Counted from the stretch's first letter, positions 22,460 through 32,176 are shown. The stretch: 50,923 bases of DNA from an uncultured Alphaproteobacteria bacterium (GCA_934254925.1 CAKQMD010000010.1:1-50923); one strand, 5' to 3'. Program-made: numbers and translations. Notes: a model not told the origin generated them from the sequence alone.

Positions 22460-24910
22460 TTAAAGCTTAGCGGCGATTTCTTCGATTTCATAACACTCGA
22501 TAAAGTCGCCTTTCTGAATGTCATTGTAGTTTTCAAAAGAAATACCGCACTCATAGCCTTCTTTAACTTCTTTGACATCATCCTTAAAGCGTTTGAGTTG
22601 GCCGATGGCACCATCGTGAATAACCACGCTGTCGCGCAGCAGGCGAATTTTGGCACCGCGTTTGACCAAACCTTCTGTTACCATGCAGCCGCCGACCTTA
22701 CCGACGCCGGTAATATTATAGACTTCACGAATTTCGGCATAACCGAGAATCTTCTCTTTAAGTTCGGGAGACAACATGCCTTCCAGACCTTTCTTCACGT
22801 CGTCTACCACATCGTAAATGATCGAATAATAACGAATGTCGACACCGTCACGACGAGCCATGTCGCGCGCCTGCGGAATGGCACGAACATTAAAGCCGAT
22901 AATAAAGGCGTTGGAAGCTTTTGCCAAAGAAATATCCGATTCGGTAATCGGGCCGACCGCCGAATGCAAAATCTGAACGCTGACTTCATTGTTGGACAAT
23001 TTATTGATCGTTCCCTCAATCGCCTCAATGGAGCCTTGAACATCGGCTTTGATGATAACCGGAAGATGTTTGACCTCACCGGATTTAATCTTGTCAAGCA
23101 TCTGCTCCATCGCCGATTTGGCTGATTTGACGATCTTAGCTTCGCGTTCTTTGCGAATACGGTAATTGGTCACTTCCTTGGCCTGGGTTTCGCCTTCGAC
23201 GGCAATCATGTCGTCACCGGCGGCAGGCGTTCCCTGCAACCCCAGAACTTCCACCGGCATGGCCGGTCCGGCTTCCAAAACTTTTTTCCCCATTTCGTTA
23301 AACATGGCGCGAACATGCCCCCATTCCTTGCCGGCAATAAAAACATCACCGATATGCAGGGTTCCTTTCTGCACCAAAACTGTTGCCACCGAACCGCGGC
23401 CTTTTTCCATTTTGGCCTCAATCACCGTTCCTTCCGCCCGACGATTGGGATTGGCTTTCAGATCAAGCATTTCCGCCTGCAGCAAAATAGCTTCGACCAA
23501 CTTGTCGATGTTAATGCGCTTTTTGGCAGAAACTTCGGCACACAAACTCTCACCGCCCATTTCCTCCACCGCAATACCGTGCTGCAGCAACTCGGTTTTC
23601 ACCCGCATCGGATCAGCGCCGGGCAGGTCAATTTTGTTAATCGCCACCACAATCGGCACTTCCGCCGCTTGGGCATGACGAATAGCCTCAATCGTCTGCG
23701 GCATGATTCCGTCATTGGCCGCCACAACCAAAACCACAATATCCGTCACCTTGGCACCGCGAGCCCGCATTTCCGAAAAAGCTTCGTGTCCCGGCGTATC
23801 AATAAAAGTAATTTTGTCGCCGGTTTCAACCTTAATCTGATAAGCGCCGATATGCTGGGTAATTCCGCCGGCTTCTTTGGCCGCAACGTTGGTCTCACGC
23901 AAAGCATCAAGCAAAGACGTCTTACCATGGTCGACATGGCCCATCACCGTCACCACCGGAGCTCGCGGCTGCAAATCCTCCGGACGATCCTCGCCACCGC
24001 CGAGACCGATTTCCACGTCGCTCTCGGCAATGCGTTTAAACTTATGACCGAACTCTTCCACGATAATCTGCGCCGTATCCGCGTCAATCGGCTGATTGAT
24101 CGTCGCCATAACCCCCAAAGACATCAGCTTTTTGATCACCTCTGCGGACTTCTCGGCCATACGGTTGGCCAGTTCCTGAACGGTAATCGTCTCGGGAATA
24201 ATCACTTCTTTGATAATCTTTTCCTGCGGTTGCTGTTGGGTTACCTGCGGCTTGGGCTTTTTCTTCTTAAACCGCCGCCGTTCGCCAAAACCATAGTCAT
24301 CGTCGTCATCTCCGCCGGAAATCGCGTTGACGTTGACCTTTCCGCCACGACGCTGTGGCTCAAAGCTCCGCTTCATAATTTTCTTACGATCGCTTTCTTC
24401 CCTCTCGACCACATGTCGTTTCCGCCGATTCGACGCCTCTTCGTCCTCTTCTTCATCGTCATAATCTTTGCTTTTTTTCGCTTTGGCAAAAACTCTATCA
24501 TCTGCGGCCGCCTCAACCGTCTGTGCAACGCTTTCCTGTTGCTGAACTTTGGCTTTAGCCGCTTCGACTTCACGCGCCTTCTCTTCTTCCAGGCGCCGCA
24601 ATTTCTCAGCCTCTTCGGCTTCTTTTTCCTGCCGCCGCAAAGCCGCCTTTTCCTCTTCTTCCTGCCGACGTTTGTTCTCATATTCTTTGGCTTCGGCAAT
24701 CAAACGCAACTTAGCGGCAGTCTCTTCGTCAATCTTCACCTTATTTTCTTCCGGCTGGGCAGCAGGGATAATCACTCTTTTTTTGCGAACCTCGACCTGC
24801 ACCACCTTCTTCCCGTCGCGATTATGAGACTTGGCTGCTTCGCCCAGCCCCTTCAGGGTCAGAGTCGGTTTTCCCAGGGTCAATTTACTCTTTACATTTT
24901 CATCTGTCAT
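22460..24910 (-). CDS. infB: Translation initiation factor IF-2
   Basis: 816 residues. A long charged N-terminal region (about 60-220, Glu/Lys/Arg-rich helix and Asp-rich patches) is followed by an IF2_N domain (ETITVQELANRMAEKSAEVIKKLMSLG) and the GTPase domain: VMGHVDHGKTSLLDALR (G1), ITQHIGAYQI (G2), DTPGHEAFSEMR (G3), AINKIDLP (G4), then the C-terminal tRNA-binding domains. It brings fMet-tRNA to the 30S subunit. Its start overlaps the ylxR stop by one base (TAATG), indicating translational coupling. Confidence 0.98.
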   Translation of the reverse strand: MTDENVKSKLTLGKPTLTLKGLGEAAKSHNRDGKKVVQVEVRKKRVIIPAAQPEENKVKIDEETAAKLRLIAEAKEYENKRRQEEEEKAALRRQEKEAEEAEKLRRLEEEKAREVEAAKAKVQQQESVAQTVEAAADDRVFAKAKKSKDYDDEEEDEEASNRRKRHVVEREESDRKKIMKRSFEPQRRGGKVNVNAISGGDDDDDYGFGERRRFKKKKPKPQVTQQQPQEKIIKEVIIPETITVQELANRMAEKSAEVIKKLMSLGVMATINQPIDADTAQIIVEEFGHKFKRIAESDVEIGLGGGEDRPEDLQPRAPVVTVMGHVDHGKTSLLDALRETNVAAKEAGGITQHIGAYQIKVETGDKITFIDTPGHEAFSEMRARGAKVTDIVVLVVAANDGIMPQTIEAIRHAQAAEVPIVVAINKIDLPGADPMRVKTELLQHGIAVEEMGGESLCAEVSAKKRINIDKLVEAILLQAEMLDLKANPNRRAEGTVIEAKMEKGRGSVATVLVQKGTLHIGDVFIAGKEWGHVRAMFNEMGKKVLEAGPAMPVEVLGLQGTPAAGDDMIAVEGETQAKEVTNYRIRKEREAKIVKSAKSAMEQMLDKIKSGEVKHLPVIIKADVQGSIEAIEGTINKLSNNEVSVQILHSAVGPITESDISLAKASNAFIIGFNVRAIPQARDMARRDGVDIRYYSIIYDVVDDVKKGLEGMLSPELKEKILGYAEIREVYNITGVGKVGGCMVTEGLVKRGAKIRLLRDSVVIHDGAIGQLKRFKDDVKEVKEGYECGISFENYNDIQKGDFIECYEIEEIAAKL

Positions 24911-25512
24911 TATTTTCTGATCTCCATCACATCTGTCTTATCTAAATCAAGAAAGCCTTCAAAACGCTTAAACTCCTGATACACTGCTTTGGCCATATCG
25001 CTTTTTAATAAAGCCGCATGGACTGTATTTACCTTATCTAATGCCCTGTCCAACTCCTCAACTGTATACAGGCTGAAAATCTCCAACCCCCGTGCGATTT
25101 GTTTCATTTTCTGCCGTCCGTCGGCGCCGGCGTCCTGAGCCTGAATCAAAAACGCCGCTTTGTCTTTTTTCACTGCTTCGCCGACCTTTTCAAATCCCGT
25201 AACCAGATCTCCGGCCTTGCGGCTTAAAGACAACATTTCCAAACCCTTTTTCCTCAACAGCTTTTCCGTGGTCTCGACCAGCGTTTCGTCAACCTTCGCC
25301 GGCAAACGTGCCGCTTTTGAAAACAGGTTTTTCTTTACTGCCGTCTCCAACGCCGCCCGTGAACTTTTCACCCAGATTCCGATGCCGGGAAGCCTTTTCT
25401 TAAAATCCGGCACCACGATTTTATCCGGGGTTATTGTAAAGCGCAAAAGCTTATCTTTGGTTAAGATTTCGCCGCTGACAATACATTTGCGATGTGGTTC
25501 TTCTTTTTTCAT
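24910..25512 (-). CDS. ylxR: YlxR (DUF448) / L7Ae-like RNA-binding fusion protein
   Basis: 200 residues. Residues 1-85 match YlxR: HRKCIVSGEILTKDKLLRFT and LPGIGIWVKSSRAALETAVKKNLFSKAARL. Residues about 88-185 look like an L7Ae-type domain (LEMLSLSRKAGDLVTGFEKVGEAVKKDKAAFLIQA). This two-domain form is common between nusA and infB in alphaproteobacteria. Probably an RNA-binding protein linked to RNase P or ribosome biogenesis; exact role uncertain. The gene is 60 bp from nusA, across a strong hairpin. Confidence 0.92.
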   Translation of the reverse strand: MKKEEPHRKCIVSGEILTKDKLLRFTITPDKIVVPDFKKRLPGIGIWVKSSRAALETAVKKNLFSKAARLPAKVDETLVETTEKLLRKKGLEMLSLSRKAGDLVTGFEKVGEAVKKDKAAFLIQAQDAGADGRQKMKQIARGLEIFSLYTVEELDRALDKVNTVHAALLKSDMAKAVYQEFKRFEGFLDLDKTDVMEIRK

Positions 25513-25533
25513 AAGCTGTCTTCTCCGGCAACG

Positions 25534-25560
25534 GGAGGGCTTTGTTAAACAAAACCCTCC
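25534..25560 (-). other. Strong intercistronic hairpin between nusA and ylxR
   Basis: GGAGGG (25534-25539) pairs with CCCTCC (25555-25560), and TTTGTT with AACAAA inside, separated by one C-A mismatch. There is no T run after it on the minus strand, so it looks like an RNA processing or stability element rather than a terminator. Confidence 0.5.
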
Positions 25561-25572
25561 TCCCTCCTTGGA

Positions 25573-27090
25573 TTATTCCTCCGCAAACCAGTGTTCGCGG
25601 GCGGCCATAATCACCTTGTTGGCCTCCTGAATTGAAATAACGTCCTCGCCGAGGATTTCAATCAGCTCGTCCGTCGCCAAATCGGCCAGATCATCCAGCG
25701 TTTTAATCTCATGGTTGGCCAGAGTCAAAATCATGTCTTGATCCAATCCCGGAATTTCCTTGATTTTATCGTCGATTCCCAAATCTTTGCTCTGTTTGGC
25801 AAATTCGGCGTCACGTTTGGCAACGAAATCTTTGGCGCGGCTCTGCAGCTCGTTGGCCACGTCCTCATCAAAGCCTTCAATCTCCGAAAGCTCGCTCAGC
25901 GGAACCATGGCAATCTCGTCCACCGTCGAAAAACCTTCGGCAATCAGCAGATGCGCAATCATTTCGTCCACCGCCAAAGCTTCCATAAAGCGCTGAGAAC
26001 GAACTTTATTCTCGTTTGAACGGCGTTCCTGCTCTTGTTCTTCGGTCAACACGTCAATGTCACATCCCAAAAGCTGCGAAGCCAATTTGACGTTCTGACC
26101 GCGGCGACCGATGGCAATTGAAAACTGTTCTTGCGGCACCACAACCTCGATTCGGTTGTTTTCTTCGTCCAACACCACCTTAGAAACCTCCGCCGGAGCC
26201 AAAGCGCTGACAATATACTGGGCCTTGTCTTCGGAATAAGGTACGATGTCGATTTTTTCGCCCTGAAGTTCGGTCACCACGGCCTGAACGCGAATACCGC
26301 GCAACCCCACGCAGGCACCGACGGCGTCAACGGTAATATCATCGGTCTTAACCGCCATTTTGGCTTTTGATCCCGGATCCCGCGCTACGCTGACGATTTT
26401 GACGATCCCGTCATAAATTTCGGGTACTTCGGAAGCAAACAATTTGGCAAGAAATTCCGGACAAGTACGGGACAAAAAGATTTGCGGACCTTTGTTTTCC
26501 CGGCGCACGTCCAACACATAAGCGCGGATTCTGTCACCGTTTTTAAATTTCTCCCGCGGGATGATCTCATCGCGTTTCAAAACAGCTTCGGTCTTGCCGA
26601 TGTCTAAAATAACGTTGCCGAACTCGATTCGCTTAATCGTTCCGTTAACAATCGTGCCGATTTTTTCCTTATATTCTTCAAATTGTTTGTTTCTTTCGGC
26701 ATCGCGCACTTTCTGCACAATAACCTGCTTGGCCGTTTGCGCGGCAATGCGCCCAAAATCGATCGGCGGCAGCGGATCAATGATAAAGTCCCCGATTTTT
26801 GCTTTGGGATCATACGCTTTGGCCTGGTCCAACGTCAACTGCTGCGCCTCCTTTTCCTCGTCCTCAATCTGCTCAACCACTTCGCGATAACGGGCCAAGG
26901 TGATGGCGCCGGTCTTGCGGTCGATATGGGCGCGAATGTCGTGTTCAAAGCCGTAACGGGAACGTCCGGCTTTCTGAATGGCGATTTCCATGGCCTCCAA
27001 AACGTCTTCCCGGTCAATATTTTTTTCGCGGGCTACCGTATCGGCAACCAAAATAATTTCGGGTCTCGGCATTGATTCAATATTCTGCAT
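25573..27090 (-). CDS. nusA: Transcription termination/antitermination factor NusA
   Basis: 505 residues from ATG 27090, which follows TTGAGG; the earlier in-frame codons would include this ribosome-binding site. Domains: N-terminal RNA polymerase-binding domain (ADTVAREKNIDREDVLEAMEIAI), S1 domain (about 135-200), two KH domains (GLRGIRVQAVVTELQGEKIDIV; IAIGRRGQNVKLASQLLG), and C-terminal acidic helix-hairpin-helix repeats (DLADLATDELIEILGE). It modulates pausing, termination and antitermination. Second gene of the rimP-nusA-ylxR-infB operon. Confidence 0.97.
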   Translation of the reverse strand: MQNIESMPRPEIILVADTVAREKNIDREDVLEAMEIAIQKAGRSRYGFEHDIRAHIDRKTGAITLARYREVVEQIEDEEKEAQQLTLDQAKAYDPKAKIGDFIIDPLPPIDFGRIAAQTAKQVIVQKVRDAERNKQFEEYKEKIGTIVNGTIKRIEFGNVILDIGKTEAVLKRDEIIPREKFKNGDRIRAYVLDVRRENKGPQIFLSRTCPEFLAKLFASEVPEIYDGIVKIVSVARDPGSKAKMAVKTDDITVDAVGACVGLRGIRVQAVVTELQGEKIDIVPYSEDKAQYIVSALAPAEVSKVVLDEENNRIEVVVPQEQFSIAIGRRGQNVKLASQLLGCDIDVLTEEQEQERRSNENKVRSQRFMEALAVDEMIAHLLIAEGFSTVDEIAMVPLSELSEIEGFDEDVANELQSRAKDFVAKRDAEFAKQSKDLGIDDKIKEIPGLDQDMILTLANHEIKTLDDLADLATDELIEILGEDVISIQEANKVIMAAREHWFAEE

Positions 27091-27130
27091 TTTATCCTCA
27101 ATCAATTATTTAAGTTAAACGTTAAAACAA

Positions 27131-27631
27131 TTACTCTTCGGCGCCCTGCTGCGCTTCTTCGTATTTTTTCAAAAGCTCATCCGTCAACACCAACTTGGCT
27201 TTGGCGATGTCTTCATAAGGCAGGGCATATTCCTGATCGTCCGTGCAAAAATAAACGATTCCGTTTTCCGCACGGCTGATTTTTCCCTTAAAACGCTTGC
27301 GTCCGTCGATTTCTCGGCTCGTCTCCGCCTTGGCTTCATACCCGACAAAACGCGCAAAATGCTCAAAAGTCACCAAGGGACGATCCAACCCCGGCGAACT
27401 TACCTCTAAAGTATATTCGCTTTCAATCGGATCTTTTTCATCCAGTTTTTCCGAAACCAGACGGCTGACTTTGGCACAATCTTCAACGTCAATCTCCTTG
27501 CTGTCCTTAGCCTCAATCATAATCTGCAGGGTCGGACGGTTCAGACCGATGGTCATCATGCGCCAGACCTCAAAACCGGCAGCTTCGATAACCGGCGCCA
27601 GCAAATCATATAAGGGATGTTTGGCCTGCAT
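27131..27631 (-). CDS. rimP: Ribosome maturation factor RimP
   Basis: 166 residues. N-terminal domain with LLAPVIEAAGFEVWRMM and the conserved YTLEVSSPGLDRPL motif; Sm-like C-terminal domain (FKGKISRAENGIVYF). It acts in 30S subunit maturation. The ATG at 27631 follows AGGAGAAATTG; a TTG just upstream is less likely. First gene of the nusA operon, with a terminator-like hairpin directly before its ribosome-binding site. Confidence 0.95.
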   Translation of the reverse strand: MQAKHPLYDLLAPVIEAAGFEVWRMMTIGLNRPTLQIMIEAKDSKEIDVEDCAKVSRLVSEKLDEKDPIESEYTLEVSSPGLDRPLVTFEHFARFVGYEAKAETSREIDGRKRFKGKISRAENGIVYFCTDDQEYALPYEDIAKAKLVLTDELLKKYEEAQQGAEE

Positions 27632-27644
27632 CAATTTCTCCTAA

Positions 27645-27671
27645 CAAAAAAGCGGGGCTTTCGGCCCCACT
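27645..27671 (-). terminator. Terminator-like attenuator in the rimP leader
   Basis: Minus strand: GTGGGGC-CGAAA-GCCCCGC followed by TTTTTTG, ending about 14 bases before the rimP ATG. As the gene beyond it runs the other way, the hairpin belongs to the 5' leader of the rimP-nusA operon. It has the form of an intrinsic terminator, so expression may need read-through or be limited by NusA itself. Confidence 0.65.
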
Positions 27672-27856
27672 TCCAAAATTATCATGAAAGATTATTTCCC
27701 TTATAACACAAAAATTTTAAAAATCCAGCATTTTTTTTATTTTCCAGCAACCGACGCCTCATCTCCCCTATTCCCCCAAAAACGCACGTTTGCAAGCTTT
27801 TTGCAAAAATATGCCTCGGAATGCAAAATTTTTAGTGTTTTATAAAATTTTTTGGT

Positions 27857-27862
27857 TATAAT
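27857..27862 (+). promoter_or_regulatory. TATAAT -10 box directly before lptF (possible leaderless start)
   Basis: A consensus TATAAT ends 7 bp before the lptF ATG at 27870. Initiation at the normal distance would start on or one base before the A of the ATG. No Shine-Dalgarno is present. No good -35 was seen. Confidence 0.45.
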
Positions 27863-27869
27863 CGCGCGT

Positions 27870-28985
27870 ATGAAGAAACTAAACCTTTATATAACCAAAC
27901 AGATACTCGTCGGTTTTTTGCTGGTCACTTTTTCGCTGATGTCCATTATCTGGCTGACGCAATCTTTGCGTTTTGTCGATCTCATCACCAACAAAGGCCT
28001 GCCGATCGGCATTTTTGCCGAGATGACGTCGCTTCTGATGCCGCGGATATTCGTCATCTTGTCGCCGATTTGCGTGTTTGCGGCAGTTCTGTTCGTCTAT
28101 AACCGCATGCTGTCGGACCGTGAACTCGTCGTCATGAAAGCTGCGGGGATCAGCCCCTGGCAAAATGCCCGACCGGCCGTCATTGTCGGCTTTTTGCTTT
28201 GTCTGCTCAGCATATACAACTACAACTGGGGCATTCCGGAGGCAGAAAAGGCTTTTGACGAACTCGAATGGCGCGTCAAAAACGACGTCTCGCACCTGAT
28301 GTTTCGCGAAGGGGAATTCACCTCCCTGCAAAACAACCTTACGGTTTTCATCACCACGCACGAAAAAGACGGATCTTTGTCGGGAATTCTGGTCAACGAC
28401 GAACGCAACCCCAAAACCAAAACGACAGTCTCGGCTGAGCGGGGAAGAATCATTTACACCGACACCGGTCCCAAAATCATCATGGTCAACGGCGTCCGCC
28501 AGGAAATCAACAAAAACAATCAACAATTTTCTTCATTGTCCTTTGAACGTTACTCCGTCGACTTCGGCGTTCCCGAGACCAAGTCCAAAAAAGCTGCCGG
28601 CGCAAGGCAGAAAACTTTTGCCGAACTGATGACCTCTCTGCACAATCCTTCCCTCAGTCCCAAAGACGCCCGGCGTTTTTTCGTCGAAGGCAACCGACGT
28701 ATCATCAGTCCGCTGTTTAACATTTTGTTTGCCTTGCTGGCCTGCACGGGACTGCTGATCGGCAACTTCAATCGTCGCGGACAGGTAAAAATCATTTCGC
28801 TCTCGATCTTAAGCATGATCATCATTCAGGCTTTGGACCTGGCTTTCGGCAATCTGGCTGCCCGCAACGTCTGCCTGCTTCCGTTGATGTACGCCAATTT
28901 GCTTCTGCCTTTTGCCGCTTGCATTTACCTGCTGCTGTTTTATAACCCCGCTTTTTTAACCCGCAAACGAAAGCCGGAGCTATGA
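27870..28985 (+). CDS. lptF: LPS export permease LptF
   Basis: 371 residues. Six membrane segments, three at each end, around a periplasmic beta-jellyroll domain (about 125-260). LptF/G family marks are LNLYITKQILVGFLLVTF at the start and RELVVMKAAGISPW for the LptB coupling region. With LptG and LptB it extracts LPS from the inner membrane. The ATG was chosen over an upstream TTG because it gives the family N-terminus. It overlaps lptD by 4 bases (ATGA). lptG and lptB are not in the window. Confidence 0.92.
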   Translation: MKKLNLYITKQILVGFLLVTFSLMSIIWLTQSLRFVDLITNKGLPIGIFAEMTSLLMPRIFVILSPICVFAAVLFVYNRMLSDRELVVMKAAGISPWQNARPAVIVGFLLCLLSIYNYNWGIPEAEKAFDELEWRVKNDVSHLMFREGEFTSLQNNLTVFITTHEKDGSLSGILVNDERNPKTKTTVSAERGRIIYTDTGPKIIMVNGVRQEINKNNQQFSSLSFERYSVDFGVPETKSKKAAGARQKTFAELMTSLHNPSLSPKDARRFFVEGNRRIISPLFNILFALLACTGLLIGNFNRRGQVKIISLSILSMIIIQALDLAFGNLAARNVCLLPLMYANLLLPFAACIYLLLFYNPAFLTRKRKPEL

Positions 28986-31228
28986 AACATCGTCTGTCCC
29001 ATTTGCTGCTCCTGCCGTTCGTGACTTTCGTTTGTCCTGCCCAAGCGGCCAACGTCGATGCCGGTTCCGTTAACTACAAGCCGGAATCAAACCCCTATGT
29101 TTCTCTGGAACCGCAGCAAAACCTGACGAACGTGTTTAATTTCGGAACGCCGCTGAACAAACAGGAACCTGAAAGCAATCCCGACATTTATTTCGCCGCC
29201 GATGAACTGGAAAACGACGACGAGCTGCAAATCATCACCGCCATGGGCAACGTCAGCATTGTCCGCGAAAATCTGAATCTAAAAGCCGACAAAGTGATTT
29301 ACAATCAAAAAGACGACATCGTCACCGCCGTCGGCAACGTGGTGTTGGTTGAACAAGACGGCAACGTGGTCTTCTCCGACTATGTTGAACTGACCGATAA
29401 AATGACCCAGGGCGAAATGCGCAACATCAAAGTTGTCATGAAAGACCAGTCCAAAATGTCGGCTTTGCGCATTCGCCGTCTGGCCAAAGACAACAAAGTC
29501 ATGGACAATGCCGTTTATTCTCCTTGCGACGTCTGCCGCGGCAAAGAGCCGCTTTGGCAGCTGAAGGCCCGCAAAGTCAAACACTATGCCGAAACGCAAG
29601 ACGTGCGTTACAATGACGCGACGATTGAAATCAAAGGCGTACCGGTTTTTTATACGCCCTATCTTTCTCATCCGGATCCCACGGTTAAACGCCGTTCCGG
29701 TTTTCTGCCGCCGAAAGTCAGCTCCAACAGCTACCTCGGCGCCACCATTCAACCCAAGTATTTTTGGAACATCTCCGACCAGGAAGACCTGACCTTTTCG
29801 CCGATTCTGACGTCAGATAAGGGGATTGTCTGGGGCGGCTTGTATAATAAATATTTTTACCGCGGCGACTTAAGCGTCAGCGGTACCTACCTCAAAGACG
29901 GCGACGACGGCCGCCACCGCGGCAATCTCTTTTTGACCGGCCGTTATGAGATCAACGACTTCTGGGTGGCCGACACCGACATCAACTACGCCTCCGACAA
30001 CACTTACCTGAAAGACCTTTCCCTGCCCCGGGAAGACGATTCCTGGTTGACTTCCGTAGCGCGCTTGCAAGGCTTTGACAACCGCAACTACGCCTCCTTG
30101 GAGGCCTATGCCTACAAACTGATCAGCTATGACTTGAAAGACTACGAAAAACCCTACGTCGTTCCCTTGATGAATTATGAAAACATCAGCGAACCGGGTG
30201 CTTACGGCTCTTACAGCAAGACAACGCTCAACTTTGCCTCCATTTATCGGGAAAACGAAACCTCCACCCAACGGGCAACCATGATCAATTCCTGGAACCT
30301 GCCCTATACCAGCCCTTACGGCGAAAAGTATCGTTTGGTCGCTTCGTTGAAATCCGACTTTTATTATGTGGACGATTACCTTAACAGCGAAGGAGAAGAC
30401 TTCAGCGGAACCGTTGCCCGCGTCTTTCCGCAGTTAGGTTTGGAATGGCGTCTGCCTTTCGTCCGTGCAACGGAAAGCTCGCGACAAATTTTGGAACCGG
30501 TCGTCGTTGCCGTAGCGGCCCCCAACAAAGGCAACAAAATCAACAAGATTCCCAATGAAGACAGCCAAGACGTGGAGCTGGACGATACCAACATTCTTGA
30601 TCTTGACCGTTACGCCGGTTATGACCGCAACGATTCCGGATCACGCATCAGTTACGGCTTGAACTGGAGCGCATACGGCCAGCGAACCGGCCGCACGTCT
30701 TTCTTCCTGGCGCAGAGCTATAAATTTGACCAAGACGAAAGCTTCACCAACACCAGCGGCGATTCCGACGGCCATTTCACCGACTATGTCGGCCGAGCCT
30801 ATGCCGCTCCCAACGAATATCTTGACTTGAACTACCGCTTCAAACTCGACAAGAAAAACTTCGACTTTTCTTACAGCGAGCTCTCGGCGGAAATCGGCCC
30901 CAAGATTCTCAGCGCCTACATTTCCTACATTTATTTGAAGGAAAACGAAGATTCGTCATTGATCGACGGTTCGGAACGCAAAGAGCTCTACACTGTTTTG
31001 CGAGCCGCCTTGTCAAAAGACTGGTCGATAGATATTTACAATCGGCAAGATTTGACCCATAATGGCGGATCGTTGGAATACGGCGGCAATCTGATCTATG
31101 AGGACGAATGCCTGAAATTCATAACAACATTGAGAAGGGACAATTCAAACGACCCCAACTATCAGGGAGACTTTGAAGTCAGCTTCACCTTCTTGCTTAA
31201 AACGTTAGGCGGCGCCAGTTCAAGCTAG
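28982..31228 (+). CDS. lptD: LPS assembly protein LptD
   Basis: 748 residues. Signal peptide (MKHRLSHLLLLPFVTFVCPAQA), OstA/LptA-like periplasmic domain (about 60-160: ADKVIYNQKDDIVTAVGNV), then a large outer-membrane barrel with FYTPYLSHPDPTVKRRSGFL. With LptE it inserts LPS in the outer leaflet. A CDVC pair is present (NAVYSPCDVCRGKEP); the disulfide pattern of E. coli LptD is not obvious. Translationally coupled to lptF. The location before surA, which helps fold LptD, fits. Confidence 0.93.
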   Translation: MKHRLSHLLLLPFVTFVCPAQAANVDAGSVNYKPESNPYVSLEPQQNLTNVFNFGTPLNKQEPESNPDIYFAADELENDDELQIITAMGNVSIVRENLNLKADKVIYNQKDDIVTAVGNVVLVEQDGNVVFSDYVELTDKMTQGEMRNIKVVMKDQSKMSALRIRRLAKDNKVMDNAVYSPCDVCRGKEPLWQLKARKVKHYAETQDVRYNDATIEIKGVPVFYTPYLSHPDPTVKRRSGFLPPKVSSNSYLGATIQPKYFWNISDQEDLTFSPILTSDKGIVWGGLYNKYFYRGDLSVSGTYLKDGDDGRHRGNLFLTGRYEINDFWVADTDINYASDNTYLKDLSLPREDDSWLTSVARLQGFDNRNYASLEAYAYKLISYDLKDYEKPYVVPLMNYENISEPGAYGSYSKTTLNFASIYRENETSTQRATMINSWNLPYTSPYGEKYRLVASLKSDFYYVDDYLNSEGEDFSGTVARVFPQLGLEWRLPFVRATESSRQILEPVVVAVAAPNKGNKINKIPNEDSQDVELDDTNILDLDRYAGYDRNDSGSRISYGLNWSAYGQRTGRTSFFLAQSYKFDQDESFTNTSGDSDGHFTDYVGRAYAAPNEYLDLNYRFKLDKKNFDFSYSELSAEIGPKILSAYISYIYLKENEDSSLIDGSERKELYTVLRAALSKDWSIDIYNRQDLTHNGGSLEYGGNLIYEDECLKFITTLRRDNSNDPNYQGDFEVSFTFLLKTLGGASSS

Positions 31229-31252
31229 GCCCGCGCATAGAGGAGAAACAAG

Positions 31253-32176
31253 ATGAAACTTTTGTCTGCAGTCATATTTTCCCTGAGCCTGTTTTTGCTG
31301 ACTCCGGCATCCGCCCGAGTCGGATCGGTAAAAATCGTCGCCGTGGTAAACGGGGACATCATCTCCTCGGAAGACATCCAAAACCGCATCAACGCTTTTT
31401 TGATGACCACGCAAATTCCGCTTAATTCCCAAACCAAAAACCTGATTTTTCAAAAAGTGCTCAATGCCGCGATTGATGAAAAAGTAAAACTGCAAGAAGC
31501 CGAAAGAAACGGCATAGAAATCACCCCGGCAGACATCAAAACCGCCGTTCGGGCTTTTGAACGCAATAACAACATTCCCGCCGGGCAAATGAAAAACCTG
31601 CTGCGGCAAAACCAAGTCAGCACCGAAACTTTTGAAAGCCAGATAAAGTCAGACCTTGCCTGGCTGCGGCTGGTCAGACAAAAAATGCTCTCCGATTCCG
31701 AAATCACCCAAAAGGAAATTGAAGAAACCCAGGCCGAAGCCCAAAGCGATCTTAAAACCAAGAAATACCAAGTATCGGAAATCTTCATTCGCAAAGACAA
31801 AGCCAAAAACCTTGACGCTCTGGTCAGCAATCTGCGCAGCGACGACCGTTTCGCGCTTTATGCCATGCAATTTTCCGACAGCCCGTCGTCTTCCAACGGC
31901 GGCAACCTCGGCTGGGTTAACGAAGGGAAATTGGCCGTTCCCCTGGAGCGGGCGCTCCGCAAAATGAAAAACGGCGAAGTCAGCGATCCGATTCTCGTCG
32001 GCGACGGCTATTACATTCTCAAGCTGGAAAGAACGTTTGATCCCAAAAAAGACAAGCCGGAAGTTCCCACGCAGGAAGAAATCCGCCGCATGCTGGAAAA
32101 CCAGCGCATGGAAGCCTTTGCCAAAAAGCGCCTGCAGGAACTTCGTCAAGATGCCGTCATAGAAATTCGGGGCTAA
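31253..32176 (+). CDS. surA: Periplasmic chaperone / peptidyl-prolyl isomerase SurA
   Basis: 307 residues. Signal peptide cut after TPASA, an N-terminal SurA chaperone domain (KIVAVVNGDIISSEDIQNRINAF), then one parvulin domain (about 180-270: YQVSEIFIRKD...GGNLGWVNEGKL...LVGDGYYILKLE). E. coli SurA has two parvulin domains; a single one is common in alphaproteobacteria. It assists outer-membrane protein folding, including LptD. The start follows AGAGGAGAAACAAG. rsmA begins one base after its stop; pdxA, often placed between, is absent. Confidence 0.92.
   Translation: MKLLSAVIFSLSLFLLTPASARVGSVKIVAVVNGDIISSEDIQNRINAFLMTTQIPLNSQTKNLIFQKVLNAAIDEKVKLQEAERNGIEITPADIKTAVRAFERNNNIPAGQMKNLLRQNQVSTETFESQIKSDLAWLRLVRQKMLSDSEITQKEIEETQAEAQSDLKTKKYQVSEIFIRKDKAKNLDALVSNLRSDDRFALYAMQFSDSPSSSNGGNLGWVNEGKLAVPLERALRKMKNGEVSDPILVGDGYYILKLERTFDPKKDKPEVPTQEEIRRMLENQRMEAFAKKRLQELRQDAVIEIRG

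Noticed and set aside
23315..24979. Long plus-strand open frame opposite infB (about 550 codons)
   Set aside because: It is the reverse shadow of infB: His/Asn/Phe-rich translation, no family match and no ribosome-binding site.
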